A DNA stretch of 64,000 nt, taken from NCBI GenBank assembly GCA_963920575.1, contig OY986967.1:1255001-1319000 (forward strand). Reading direction: 5' to 3'. The DNA comes from Narthecium ossifragum. Lineage: Eukaryota > Streptophyta > Magnoliopsida > Dioscoreales > Nartheciaceae. The notes under the pieces are model-generated. The model worked only from the letters and a program-made list of their open reading frames with translations, was not told where the DNA came from and did no database searches. Position 1 is the stretch's first letter, and every line of letters starts with the position of its first letter. The position numbers and the translations under genes are program-made. This document shows positions 1 to 11,939 of the stretch, piece after piece.

Positions 1-11
1 CCAATACTCAC

Positions 12-65
12 CAGATCAACGGCCTCATTCTTGATCTCTTCGAGTCCACTCGCCTTTTCTCCCAT
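12..65 (-). CDS. Plasma-membrane H+-ATPase, exon 1 only (gene continues off the left edge)
   Basis: Read on the minus strand, an ATG at 65-63 opens an 18-codon exon encoding MGEKASGLEEIKNEAVDL, followed directly by a consensus donor GTGAGT at 11-6. The peptide GLEEIKNEAVDL is the conserved N-terminus of plant P3A-type plasma-membrane proton pumps, whose first intron falls at this point. The family has ten membrane segments and pumps H+ out of the cell at the cost of ATP; none of that catalytic part is in the window. The start was chosen because it fits the family and lies in good context (GGAGATGG). The exon is short, so identification rests on the peptide plus the donor. A plus-strand reading of the same bases is also open to 168 but resembles nothing I know. 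Confidence 0.72.
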
Positions 66-465
66 CTCCGCAACCGCCTCCGCCGAGAGTCTCCCACGAA
101 GCTAGAATTCCCCCCCTCCGATCACCCGATCCCTCTATATACGCTAAGATTCGAAGAGCACCACTAATGGACACAAGAGGTCGCCCTTCCCCAGTGGGGG
201 TGGGCTCTTCATATACTGCGGACGAGGGGGGGGCGGGCCGGGGCGGCTCCCCAAGTTGGCGGGTCCCAACACGCGGGCATATGATACTTCCGGTTAACCC
301 AGTGACGTGTCGGTTTCCGGTTGGTCATGGTGGTGGTTTGCCTCGAGCTGCGTACCAGCTATAGCTGCGCCTCCGCCAAGAGCCGCCAGCGCTCTCCCAT
401 GGACCTACGTAGTGTACACGTGGGAAGAGGCTATTGGTGGAAATTAAATTCCACGTGGCCTTCAA
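66..465 (-). promoter_or_regulatory. Promoter and 5' UTR of the H+-ATPase gene
   Basis: Upstream of the minus-strand ATG, a TATA-like GTATATAG lies at about 134-141, which would put the transcription start near 105 and give a leader of about 40 nt. A second TATA-like GTATATGA lies near 208-216. Two perfect CACGTG G-box cores lie at 417-422 and 452-457; G-boxes are bound by plant bZIP and bHLH factors. The stretch at 220-255 is very G-rich on the plus strand. The start site is inferred only from TATA spacing. Confidence 0.45.
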
Positions 466-3090
466 CCCCCATTATGAACTCCCCAATGGGACCTGAAACT
501 TTAATTATTGGAAATTAATGTTCATATATTTGCAAATTGTGATTGAACTTAATTATTATAGAGAGAGAGAGAGAGTGATAGAAAAGGCAGTTAATTCAAT
601 GCCTTTTCCATTATTCTTGGTGATATTTGGTGTTCCTTGAATGTGTCGTGATTAATGTGGTCTGTTTTAGTAATGCTTTGGTCGTTATTTGAGTCAAATT
701 TAAGGTGTGGTTAGAAAACGCTACCAGATAGCACCGGGTAGGAAAACATACCTCCGTGGGTTTGACTTTAATATATGGGCCCCACTTCTCCGTCATGCCC
801 TCCGTTAAACCCAATAATGGAGTACTCCGGTTCACCTCCCCGGTTCGAACCGGAAACCGGCCCGGTTCTCTCCGAACTTTTCTTAAAATATTTTAAATCA
901 ATGGAATTATTATATTTTAGTCCCCAGAATTTGTGGAAATATCAAAATAAGCCCTCGTTTGATTGAAGAATAAAGAGGATAACTCCTCTTTATCCCCACT
1001 TTTTACCCAAACACCAAAATAATGATTATAATATTACCACTATTTCACCTATCTCATTTCTCTTTATTTTTTCTTACCCTCATTACTTAATTTTATTTTT
1101 TCTAACTCCATTTAATTTTATTTTTTTAATCTCATTTTTTCTAACCTCATATCAGAGGGAATCCGAAATCTCACCGGAAAAGCATTGGCGATGGACCCAC
1201 TCGGCCGGCTATACTGCCCCCACACCACCCCCACGCCCACCCCTCCCCCCAAGTCCCATCATGCCAGCTGGAGGTCCAGTGGATCCGGCTGGACCCGGCC
1301 CGGGTCGGGTTTAGCCGGTTGGATCCGGGTCGGAAGAGCGCTTGACAACGGCTAGGTGATTTATTCCCTACTATTTAATAATATTCCACTTTGATCCTTG
1401 TCATTCAAAATATTCGTATTTTAAAATATGTCATTATTGTGCCTCACCTATTTGGCTATGACTAATTGGCACGCATGCCCGTTAGGATTTAAAATTATGG
1501 GAATTTAATATCTTAAATGGTCCACCCTTCAATAATTTTACGTCTATAATGCTAAAGTAGCTCTTGGTTGTCAAGTAGGGGGACCCAACTGTGATTTTGG
1601 AATTCTAAAAAGTTCGTGGGCTGGATTGGATTCTTTTTTCTATTATATAAGTTTCCACAAAAAGAGGCAATTCATGCGTCAATTAGACCACGCACTTTTT
1701 GGTGCTAAAAATACAGTGAATTTATATCCAATCAGAAATCATGGCCAATCATTTAAATCAACACATATATATATATATACTAGTGAATTTCCATGTCCCT
1801 GACACGGTTTAATTAATTGGTTTATGACTAATCCATGATTTATATATTTTAATAAAAAAAATGCAACATCTCCGTTTTTATGCGGATGCCGCAACCTTTT
1901 GCATGCCAAGAGGGTAATGACATGTCTAAAATATTAAGGGTGTAATGTACAATCATGTTAAGCAGCAAACAAAGTTTACTTTGATTGAAGAAAAAAAAAA
2001 AAGATAAGAGATTTTTGTTTATAAGAAACGTAATAACCACCCCCACAATCTTCTAGGATAAAGATAATCGTATTTTATGAATAATTGAACTCATGTGGTG
2101 GGGGTGTTTCTTGACCGCTAGATAAAACTCTTCTATTATCTTATGGGCCGTCAGATATACCAAAACCCTGTATTGTATAGAGTTAGATATATATATTCTT
2201 ATATAATTTGAGATAATTCAATCTTCATTCAAAATGCCCATGTCCATTTTCCATGATTTTGAACAATAATGTCGTCATCGTTAAATTTAGCCGATAAAAA
2301 CCCTACTCTAATTCAAAATGACATCAAAGAGACCAAATCAAATAGCACCCATTTGTTCTTATAAGCATGGAGTAGTACATTTGGATGCTTCCCACCTAAC
2401 GAAAACAACCTCAACAATCCCTTCTCAAAAGTCTTCTTTCCTTGCGTGGTCGAACAGATTTAATTTCGACAAATTTGGCCACGTCAGTAAAAGAATCCAC
2501 GCCGACCCTCCAATTTCACTCAGCCACAGAAGAATATATCTTTCGCTATCGAACCTTGCGGAAGGGTAGATTTATAACAATCTCATTTAATATCATGCTA
2601 TTGTTGTATTGGTATATAACCCTAATTCTCGACCCTTAAGCAGCTCAAGTGGTTAGTATCTGATAGCGGTAATGGATTTGTGTTAAGGCCCAACCCTCCC
2701 TCGAGTCTTGAAATTTATTTGAAATGTAGAAAAATAGCTCTAATTTAATAGTAGTTTTACGATCGAAATAGTCATGCATGTTCATGGAAATCAAAAATAG
2801 GTCAAAAAGATTGTCTTGCAGAATTCAAACACATCCACTAGAAATTAGCAAACCATGTCAATCTTCCGGTTGAAAGAAGCACCGGCTTTGACGCTATATA
2901 AATCACATTGGAACATTAGATGCTATCAGTCTTCGCGATCGAAACGTGCATTTCGAACTCTACTATTTCTATCGCATGTAGTTGAGACAAAAATGACAAC
3001 ATCGCTTGTCTTCAAAGAAAAATCAAATGGAATTCTCCGGCAGCCGGCCATGTGCATATAAAGCCAATGCCGATGATACTTATCCTCTTT
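466..3090. other. Intergenic DNA, no gene seen
   Basis: AT-rich sequence with short low-complexity runs: a GA repeat at about 559-574, a TA repeat near 1763-1780 and an A-run near 1990-2001. The part next to the H+-ATPase is probably its distal 5' flank. Near 2640-2710 there is a weak tRNA-like A-box (CTCAAGTGGTTAG) that might be a decayed SINE, without a convincing B-box. No reading frame here resembles a gene. Confidence 0.5.
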
Positions 3091-3095
3091 CTAAT

Positions 3096-3232
3096 TATTT
3101 ATAAACAAAAAATGACAAGAACTACATATATATAAACGAAAAATGACAAAAACTACATATATATAAACGAAAAATGACAAAAACTACATATATATATATA
3201 TATATATAAACGAAAAATGACAAAAACCACAC
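3096..3232. repeat. Tandem repeat, four copies of about 32 bp, with embedded (TA)n
   Basis: The phrase AAAAATGACAARAACYACA followed by TATATATAAACG repeats four times; the last spacer is expanded to a longer TA run at about 3189-3207. This is a small AT-rich minisatellite of no evident function. Confidence 0.8.
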
Positions 3233-3881
3233 TATCGAGTCAATTAAAAAAAATTTGGTTGTTCCCCGTGGCAATGCTAAAGTTGGCCATAGTGCGAAAA
3301 TGAGGTCAAATTACAATTTTCAAAACAAAAATGTCTTACGACGGTCAAATCCGGCAATCCGGGCGCCGGACATTGGAGCTAGCTATATCTCTTGTCGGTG
3401 AAGATAAAGATGAAGATGATGCTCGTTTATTTCGTGGTTGGTGGTTTTGAATTGCTTTCTAAGAGACGTTGGTGATGTGATTATCTTGTATTATTAAATT
3501 GGCAATGGACAATAAATTTTGCACTGCCTCTGAAGCATAAATAAAGCTATAGACTATGGCATGATAGTAATTACAAGAATAATTTAATTAGTAACAGGTT
3601 AGCAACTTCACCAGAACGGCAGAACAAATAACTCCTTAAGACTATATGAAAGATAGTACCTAAATTTTGTTGTTTTTTATGCCATTAATGATCGAGAACC
3701 GATTTAAGAATTCAAGAATCCAATTCCATGACTCCATCCTACATCACCCCCACCATGAAAATGTTATCAATTTTATAGCATACAGTGGGATACTCATCAC
3801 CTATATATATATTAGTATTTCTGATTTGAATTATTCATACAAGAGTTCATGTGTTGTGATATGATTCGGGTATTCCGGTAT
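3233..3881. other. Intergenic DNA, nothing recognisable
   Basis: AT-rich sequence between a minisatellite and a solo LTR. No open frame of note, no RNA gene and no repeat boundary seen. Confidence 0.4.
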
Positions 3882-4688
3882 TGTTGGGCTGAGTCAGATT
3901 ATGAAAACCAAAGTATCATTAGTTAATTAAGTTAGAGTTAGTCTTAATTATGTGTGACGAGTCAGTAATTAATTAATTGCTTATGTATTGGATCGAGTCC
4001 ACGTAATGGATCAGTTAGGAAAGACCGGGTTGAGTCGTCTACATCATATGGTTAGGGTTTGAGAGTCCTAGGGTTCCTATATGTTTCTTTATAAATAAAA
4101 GGTAGAGGTTGTAGTTTTGATTATCCAGAGAAATCTTAAATATTTGATAGGGGTCTTCTTCTGACCATCAAGTGAAAAAAAGGGACCTTATTCGGCCAAT
4201 AATCGAGAAACTTATTCATTTCTATCATCTTTCTTTGACGTGATGAGATCTCTCTGGATCCGAAATATGCCTTTGATGTCCTTGTCCTCAATTTAATAAG
4301 ACATTAGGGCCATGTTTGGTATGGGAATACCAAACGGAAATAAGGGAATATTCTTGGAATATTCCAGAAATATTTTCGAATCCACTACTTATTCCACACT
4401 TTATTTCCCAAACACCTTTTCCCATTCCAATTAATCATTACAAAGTTATTCCCACTCTCTACTCTACTTTTCCCTTATTCCAAGTAATCATTACAAAGTT
4501 ATTCCCGAAACCGGAAATAAAGTCCCTTAACCTCGAAATAAGGTTATTCCCATACCAAACGAGGCCTAGAGGGGAAGCCCAGTAAACTCTATTCGGAGAG
4601 GAAAGCCGATAAAAACTCTATATACTCACATAAGCGTATTTGCATTCGGATCAATGAGGCTACCACGATGCAACCTAGGGTTCCAACA
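3882..4688 (+). mobile_element. Solo LTR, probably copia-type
   Basis: The segment begins TGTTGGGCTGAGTC and ends GGTTCCAACA, so it has TG...CA termini with an inverted TGTTGG/CCAACA, typical of plant copia LTRs. A TATA box (CTTTATAAATAAAAG) lies near 4087-4102, as expected for U3/R in plus orientation. No coding region adjoins it. The flanking pentamers (GGTAT and ACACA) do not match, so either the target duplication has decayed or the boundaries are off. A MITE is nested inside it. Confidence 0.55.
4307..4566. mobile_element. MITE nested in the solo LTR
   Basis: Inverted ends GGGCCATGTTTGGTATGGG on the left and, reverse-complemented, GGCCTCGTTTGGTATGGG on the right enclose about 260 bp. 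Flanking TA dinucleotides (TTA on the left) fit a PIF/Harbinger-like element with a degraded TTA target duplication. The interior is itself partly self-complementary and has no coding potential. Confidence 0.65.
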
Positions 4689-6420
4689 ACACATTCAGCT
4701 ATTTTTTTTTTACGTAAAATAAAATCAAGCCTTTTACACCAGAGATTACATGCCCTTAAGCACCACATTGGCGACGGTTATACACCAATTTAGTTGCACA
4801 TAAGTAATGAGAGAGATAACTCGTACTTTCCAATCCTTTCGAGTAAAAATCAAAATGAATGAAATATAATAAACGACACACTTTCCATCACATTTCCTGT
4901 CATCTAAATATTAAAAAAACGGGTCACTATCTTCCAAGCTAGCTTCCGTCTCCACTTTTAGGCAATCAAAACACTCCTTTGGAGTAGTAGAAATACCGTA
5001 AAAAAAACTGCACTTGTTCTCAAATAAAATACGGAGGGGAAATCCAAAATAAACTCTTCAATATTTGTATATTTATACACATATTTGTGGTCCATCCCTA
5101 TGTTGGGTAAAATATCTAAAACTAAAGAAAGAGCCATGTTTATTTAATGGGCTCTCTCTCTGGCTTTGTATACCTTTTATTGGGCCTCGTGCCAGCGAGG
5201 CTGTGTACAGTAGTGTAATAGTTCTCCAACAAAACCGTCACCGGTTACCCCGGTGTGCCAGGGACCACGAAGCCTATGCTAAAACCGACACGTGTAGGTG
5301 TAGAGCTAGTCGTCCATGACGACCGCTGGGATTTTTGGCACATAACGACCGGCGGAGGTTCCCGACCGTCTCGACTACTCTCCCACCAACCATTGAAACG
5401 AGCCCACCCCATCTTCGCTTTCGCAGCCATGGTCTCAATCTCATCTATTGACCCACGTGCGAATTTTGGGCCCTTCATTTGTTGCCCTAAAGTAATTTTT
5501 TTAAAAACTTTTTGGATTCTTTGAACATAATATTTGGGGATTCGGTTAATAGATATAAACCATTGGATGTTGATCCAACGGTTGATATCAAAATCACCTT
5601 TATTACTTTTTCCCAAATAATGTTACTCTTACTTTTTAACAAAAGCGGATTTTGATCTCAATCGTTGGATCCACATCTAACGTTGACTGTGGCCCCCCCG
5701 GAATCCCATATCTTGAGTGGGAGTGGAAATCATGGCTGGATGTTGGTGTGAACCAGCTCGAAACCCGTACAAGTTTTGAGCCATCATCCCGGCATAAACT
5801 TTTGTTGGTTTTGACTAGATGAGATGACACCAATAGAGATCGAAACTTTCCAATTGTGTTGTTGGAATAAAATCGAAACAAATTCGAAATTTCGAACCAC
5901 CAAAGTCACATGTCCGTCTTTGCGCTTTAACTTCCACGCTGATAAATATAACTGACTCAGAAGACAATTTGAAGTTTTGAACCCAGAAGTCGTTGAGCTT
6001 TTTTGTTTGATCTCTGGTCACCACAAGCGATGGCCGTTTGCAATTTCCACTGCACTTCAAGGAATCTGATCCTATTTGGGGACGTTTAGATGACTGGATT
6101 GAAATGGAAGCGTTAGGATGGAACCAGCGTTTCCATTGGAACCCGAGAGTTGGCTTGATTCTGTGGTTCCAATATTTTTGGAATTATGGGTGATTTATGG
6201 AATGGGCGCTCAGCTGATTCTGAAGATAGAAAACGCATCCAAACATTGAAACTGATAGAAAGATTAATGCGGATTATGTCTGTTTCATCAATCCCGTCGA
6301 TTCCATAGCCTCCAAACGCATGCATAGACACCCAATGTTCCCTTTTGACACTCTCGATGCCCAGTTTTATTCCAAAAGAGGACCCCAATGTTACATTATT
6401 CCATGGTGAAAAAGGACAAG
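4689..6420. other. Intergenic DNA of unknown origin
   Basis: No gene is recognised. The part at 5140-5530 is GC-richer and has short overlapping open frames on both strands without a family match. The part at 5640-6400 includes repeat-like sequence and may include the left part of the LTR that ends at 7537. Confidence 0.35.
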
Positions 6421-6424
6421 AATT

Positions 6425-7537
6425 GAAGATTTTGTACCATGGGATCGATCACATGCATGTTTGGATCGATCCCAAATCAAGACATGAAGCTCTCCTCATT
6501 TCACTACATTGGGATCGATGCTGAGCCTATCCCGAATCGATCCCAAATCAAGACCGAAGATCTTCCTCACTGGATTAATTTGATATTGATACCATACTTA
6601 TTCACATCGATTCCAAATCCATCAAGAGGAGTACTTTCAACCCTTTTGGATAGGGATCGATTCGAGGCATGTACAGATCGATCCCAATTTGTCGAAGGGG
6701 CAAGACCAAGTTGGTTGGGATCGATCCAACTCAGCTGACTGGACAAATCGAACAGCTCAAATCTAATCCAGGGGAAATGAAGACTTGGTTATAAATAGGA
6801 GTTTGAACCCCATGCCATGGTTTAGGTTGGCATCATTTGCTTGGAGGGTGTTTGTTAATATTCCCTAATGGATTTGTTATGTTATAACCATAACTATTTG
6901 TGTTGAAGGGAATCTTAGCTCTAGGGTAGGGCTTGAGGATGCTAGAACCACCCCAATTCATTACTATCTTAATTTCCATTCTAATCTTTATTGTGTATTA
7001 GGTTGAGGTACTAAACCTACCTCAATCCAATACCCTAATTCATACGATTATTGTTTGAATCATGATGATAAGACCTTAAGTCGGCTATCGTTGAGCGACG
7101 ATCGAATTAAAACCTCGATTGTCGACTTTGTGTCTTGTATTCTTAACGATGAGTTGTTCCTAACCCGATTTCTCATTAGCGATGAGCGAAGTTAAACCCA
7201 TGTTTATCGATCTTTAGTTTTGATTGTCTCATTGAGAGTTACTTATCTTGATTCATAGAAGAGCTACTTGGAACCTAAATTGGATTGGTTTGCCATAAGA
7301 TTTCTTTTTAGATAAGTCTCAATTTTAATTACTTTTAGTTTGTTTTAATTAGAATACTCAAAAATTCAATTTGCTCAACTATTATAGAGATTATATTAAG
7401 TACACTAATTCACCCATACAATTCCTTATGGATTCGACTTAGACACGCACTAACTTTGTAATAGTTAGTTAGTTAATAGTTTGAATATTTTATTTTACAC
7501 TCTTGATTTTCATAACGACACATTTCAAGGCTGATCA
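6425..7537 (+). mobile_element. LTR of a gypsy-type family with GATCGATC palindromes
   Basis: The right end GACACATTTCAAGGCTGATCA matches the end of the LTR at 40534-42067, and both share interior phrases such as GTTGAGCGACGATCGA, TGGATTCGACT and a repeated TAGTTAGTTA. Left of a TATA box (GGTTATAAATAGG, near 6788-6800) lies a cluster of GATCGAT-type palindromes at about 6441-6728, spaced mostly 21-22 bp in pairs. No coding region is attached. The left boundary is not resolved and could be up to 400 bp further left. Confidence 0.55.
6441..6802 (+). promoter_or_regulatory. Paired GATCGAT palindromes upstream of a TATA box
   Basis: Examples are GGATCGATCA then GGATCGATCC 21 bp later (6441 and 6462), and GGGATCGATTC then AGATCGATCC about 21 bp later (near 6655). 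A last GGATCGATCC at about 6719 lies some 60-70 bp before TTATAAATAGG. The same arrangement occurs in four other LTRs of this window. Confidence 0.5.
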
Positions 7538-8881
7538 ACAACGTAAAAAGAGAACTCGGGGGCCCAATGGTCAACATAAATGCCTTACATGAATTTTTGT
7601 CAATGATCCATGAATTAATAACGTCGGCTCTGTAAAGATAATGTACGAGAAATTTGGTCAATGACCAAAGTTGGTGCGTGCAAGGTTTTTTTTTAATATT
7701 AATTTTTGTCAATTATTTGGGTATGAGTTGTACGACCAATATTTTTTTGCGAATTTAAATTAAGTTCAAGTTGGACTCACTACAACTCATTAGCTAGTCC
7801 AATAATGTTTGGCAACTTCCTTGATGCTCAGTTGAAGAGGACAAACTGAGTCTGATATAAAAATAATTGAGGATGACACGTGTTTTGCATATACCGGCAT
7901 TCAATTCAATGAGATTGGCAATATTTTTTCTTCTTCTAAGAAATGAATTTTTTATTTCTTTTTTCTAAGAGATAACTTTTTTAATTACCATTCACCACTC
8001 TTCACATAAATTATGAGTTTGGCCTCTTTGGCCATGAGGTTACCTAGTGTGCTAGACCGGTTTGTAGCTTCGGTTTAACTTAAAAAAAAAAAAAAAAAGC
8101 GGCCGACTAGATTGATAAGTTAAACTAAAATTTATTAACTTTCTAGTGAAATCCAAAGATTAGAAAAGGCATTGTTTCCTCCATCCAAGTTAGAAATTAA
8201 ATTTTCCTAATATATTCAATACATAAAAAACTCCGTGTTCTGGAGACGAAGTTTCCTATATTTCACAAAAAAAAAAAAAAAAACCATAGAGGACTTTTAA
8301 TAATAAAGTACACCGGTTATTTGGTCTCTGTCAACAGGGTATCTTTCTCTCTCCGTACGCTTGCACTTGCCGTACAAGTCCGAACTTATCTGAATGAGTC
8401 CATCTCACTCATCACATTGAGGAAACTCGTATTTTCCTAAAATATATGGTCACTTGAGTTATATAGACTTTATATCAAACAGGTAATATATAACAGCTTA
8501 CACCACGTATTGGCTGGGAAAGCAAGGCGCATAACCCATATTTTGGATGGTCAGGGTCTAGAGTTATTGTAAGAAAGAAATTTGTAGAGGTGGGCTGGTA
8601 CTGGTAGCTCCAGCCTTCAGCCTTCGAGCTTATCTGATCAATAATAATAATAATAATAATAAAGCTTACATCACATATGAAAACCATGCAATTAAATGTT
8701 AATTTTCTCAAAAATAATTCAAGACAATTTCGGCACGACCTGTCTTGAATTAGTAGGCAAGTGAAGCCAACCAAACCCGCCCAGAGCTTGATCGGTCCAC
8801 CTATATATTAAATCAATAATGTGTTATTGTTAAATGAAATGAAATCCGGGGAGTGGAACAACTAATATTGTATATGGCTAT
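7538..8881. other. Intergenic AT-rich DNA up to an assembly gap
   Basis: Only low-complexity features are visible: A-runs near 8081-8097 and 8266-8283, and an (AAT)n run near 8641-8663. No gene seen. Confidence 0.4.
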
Positions 8882-9081
8882 NNNNNNNNNNNNNNNNNNN
8901 NNNNNNNNNNNNNNNNNNNNNNNNNNNNNNNNNNNNNNNNNNNNNNNNNNNNNNNNNNNNNNNNNNNNNNNNNNNNNNNNNNNNNNNNNNNNNNNNNNNN
9001 NNNNNNNNNNNNNNNNNNNNNNNNNNNNNNNNNNNNNNNNNNNNNNNNNNNNNNNNNNNNNNNNNNNNNNNNNNNNNNNNN
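8882..9081. other. Assembly gap (200 N)
   Basis: Exactly 200 N bases. It abuts a tandem repeat, so the gap size is probably a placeholder and the array may be longer than shown. Confidence 0.95.
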
Positions 9082-10160
9082 CCAGCCACCTCCCAACGCC
9101 TCCAGCCACCTCCAAACTTCGCCTGACGCCGTCTCCAACCACCTCCCAACGGCGGATCCCGACTCCAACCGCCTCCAGTCACCTCCAGCCGCCACCGGCG
9201 TCCCCATGTCTGCTCCAGCTCCGCCACTGGTGTCCCCCGCCACATTTCCAGGCTCCAAAACTGGGAAGTAACTACCAAAATTGGTAGTTACTTTGCATAA
9301 AAATTGTAGTTACTTCGCCTCCAGCCGCCACCGGCGTCCCCGGGTCCGCTCCAGCTCCGCCACCGGCGTCCCCCGCCACATCCCCCGCCACATTTCCCGT
9401 CTCCAAAACTGGGAAGTAACTACCAAAATTGGTAGTTACTTCGCATAAATTGTAGATACTTTCTCAAAAAATTGTAGTTACTATTCCCAGAAATAGGGTA
9501 GTAACACTGGGAAGTAACTACCAATTTTTGTAGTTACTTCCCATAAATTATAGAAAATTGTAATTACTTTCCATAAAAATTTTCATAAATTGTAATTACT
9601 TTCCATTAAAATTTTCATAAATTGTAATTACTTTCCATAAAAATTTGTAGTAATTTTTGTAGTTACTTATCAGAAATTTTTTTATATTAACTATTTGTAG
9701 TTACTTCCTAGAAAATTATAAAGTAATGATCAATATTTTGGAAAGTAACTACCAATTAACAAGTAACTACCGATTATAAGGGAAGTAACCACCATTTAAC
9801 TAGAAAGTTACTACCAACTTTATTGGGAAGTAACTACCATCTAACCACCTACTATCTTCCATAGATAAGGGAAGTAGCTACTTCCCAGTTTAAGCGGTAG
9901 CTACTTCTTATCCAAACTGGTAGTTACTTTCCATTTAACTGGTAGTTACTTTCCATTTAACTGGTAGTTACTTCCCATCCAAATTGGTAGTTACTTACCA
10001 GTTTAAGCGGTAATTACTTTACAAAAAAACTGTAATTACTTCACACTTCAACTGGTAGTTACTTCCCATTCAAACTGGTATTTACTTGCCAATTAAACTG
10101 GTAGATACTTCACAGTTAACTGGTAGTTACTTCCCATATAAATTGGTAGTTACTCCCCCA
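9082..10160. repeat. Minisatellite with fold-back organisation, core TAGTTACTTCCC
   Basis: From 9082 to about 9400 there are GC-rich tandem phrases (CCAGCCACCTCC type; the CTCCAGCCGCCACCGGCGTC block occurs twice). From about 9260 on, a 20-25 bp unit with the core TGGTAGTTACTTCCCA repeats many times. Units change orientation: at about 9740-9870 they read GGAAGTAACTACCA, and after GGAAGTAGCTACTTCC (near 9868) they read in the opposite sense, so the array can fold on itself. Local perfect palindromes are present, for example AGTAACTACCAA facing TTGGTAGTTACT. No coding potential. Confidence 0.85.
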
Positions 10161-10544
10161 ATTTTACTATTAATGCCCCATTTTATGCATGCATCCAACC
10201 ATAAAGTGGATGCATGCATGCCTTCCATGTATTGGGAATAGGTGAATATATTCCCAACCACCCCATTTAATGCCAACCACCTAATTCAAAACTATTCATC
10301 CATCTCTCATTTAAAAAAATACATAAAGGGTATTTTAGAGATAAAAAAAGTACAGCTGTCCAAAAAGGGACTAAATGACTTAAAATCTTTCAAGGAGACT
10401 ATACAGCAAATAAAGTCTCCAAAAGAGACTAAACACCAATTTCCCGAAATTCTTCCCTTCAAAAAGGATAATTGATGTGCCCGAGTTGTAGCGTAACAAA
10501 GTTCCGAACGGTCAATGGGGCTGACATTACTTCAATGAAAGAGC
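10161..10544. other. Spacer between minisatellite and MITE
   Basis: AT-rich sequence. A short open frame at 10242-10475 has no family resemblance and is probably chance. Confidence 0.35.
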
Positions 10545-10547
10545 TAA

Positions 10548-11014
10548 GGCTGTGTTTGGTTACCCCTTTGACCATGGGAGAGGGGGTGGGAGAGGGAGTC
10601 CAGGGAGTCACAACTCCCTCCGCCGCGTTTGGTTGGCATTTAAGCGCGGCAGAGGCGACTCCCTCTCCCGAGCTCTCCCATGACGGAAGGAAACCGGACT
10701 CCTCCCGAAATTGGGAGGAATCTTGTTTCCTTTCCCCCCGTTTTGGTCAACGCAAAGAAGAATACTAAAATACCCCTCTTAAAATTTATGTATCTTTTAA
10801 AAGATCTAATTATAGCCATTAGATTTAGGGGTATATTAGTAACTTCAATATCATTCTTGCGCTTTTCCATCTTAATTTGGTCATATCAAACACAAACAAC
10901 GTCTTTCCCTCTCCCACTCCCATGGTCATACCAAACACAAACGATGGCAATCCCATTCCTCTCCACTCCTCTCCCTCACCCTCTACCTCTCTCGTCATGC
11001 AACCAAACGCAGCC
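10548..11014. mobile_element. PIF/Harbinger-type MITE with TAA target duplication
   Basis: The ends GGCTGTGTTTGGTTAC and, reverse-complemented, GGCTGCGTTTGGTTGC are inverted repeats, and both flanks carry TAA (10545-10547 and 11015-11017). The size is 467 bp. Inverted G-rich/C-rich blocks inside (GGGAGAGGG facing CTCCCTC) suggest further self-pairing. It sits within a degraded copia 5' region. Confidence 0.8.
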
Positions 11015-11105
11015 TAAGGATTTTGGGATATGTTGTGGAAAGAAAAAAAAAATTGTGATGAAAATGGAAGACTGGGTCGAGATCAAAGCACAAGCTATAC
11101 CGACT

Positions 11106-11430
11106 GCTCTGATACCATGAAGAAAGAGAGTAGCTAAGAAATTTTTTCAGAGAAGTCTCCTTGAACCAGAGTGATGTATTCTTCTACATATATAGATGAA
11201 TACATTCAACCATTATTACAATTATAATCAGAATCGAAATCCTAAACAATTGCCATTAGATCTAATCTTTCCATGATGGTGTAGTGTCCTTATCAACTCC
11301 TTGATCTTTAATTGAAGTTTCCTTTCAGCTCCTTGATCTTTGATTGGAGCTTCCTTATCAACTCCATCATCTTCAATGACAGCTTGTTGTTGATTTAGTT
11401 TCCTTATAACGAGGCTGAATAATTGAACCA
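11106..11430 (-). mobile_element. Copia primer-binding site with adjoining LTR remnant
   Basis: On the minus strand TGGTATCAGAGC (11117-11106) is the initiator-tRNA-Met primer-binding site used by plant copia elements. The bases just upstream in minus orientation (from about 11119 rightwards) should be the end of the 5' LTR, and the bases after the PBS are cut by the MITE at 11014. No gag coding survives. The far end of the LTR is not resolved. Confidence 0.45.
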
Positions 11431-11939
11431 TTTTTGACCTTCAATAGGCCAATTGGGATTCTTTTGCTGCTCCAATCAAGAAATTTCCTCCTCATTGCTG
11501 ATCAGCAGCCGTCTTCTTCAAAATTTCCTCACATAGAAAGAGAGAGGGACAAGCAATCAAGTCGTCTGTTGAGTCAGCTGTTGCTGCAATGTGTCCTCTT
11601 TCGGATGGTTCGCCGATCCATCTTTTTAGTTTTTTTGATGGATTTAGCACTAAGGCCGAGTACAACAAGTAAACAAGTACTCACACTACAGCCCGCAATA
11701 TATATCTCAGCCCCATCCTTGTCTGCTACGTCATTATAGTCTCTAGGATCGCCGATCCATCCTTAGCCATTGAAAGATGTGGAGTGAAAAGCAATCTTGC
11801 CGATTTCTGGCAGAGACAAGGTTTCAACTCTAAACTTATGCTTTGTTATAATGTTAAATTGGGGACCTCTGTTTTAATAACATGTTACGTGAACAATTAT
11901 CACAATATTCAGTCAGTCGAACTGTTGCTCGAAGAGTTA

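Noticed and set aside
1..168. Plus-strand open frame (56 codons) at the left edge as the end of another gene
   Set aside because: The minus-strand reading gives a recognisable H+-ATPase N-terminus with a consensus splice donor, while the plus-strand peptide resembles nothing.
9082..10160. CRISPR-like array
   Set aside because: Units are contiguous and variable without unique spacers, change orientation and occur in a plant genome; it is a minisatellite.
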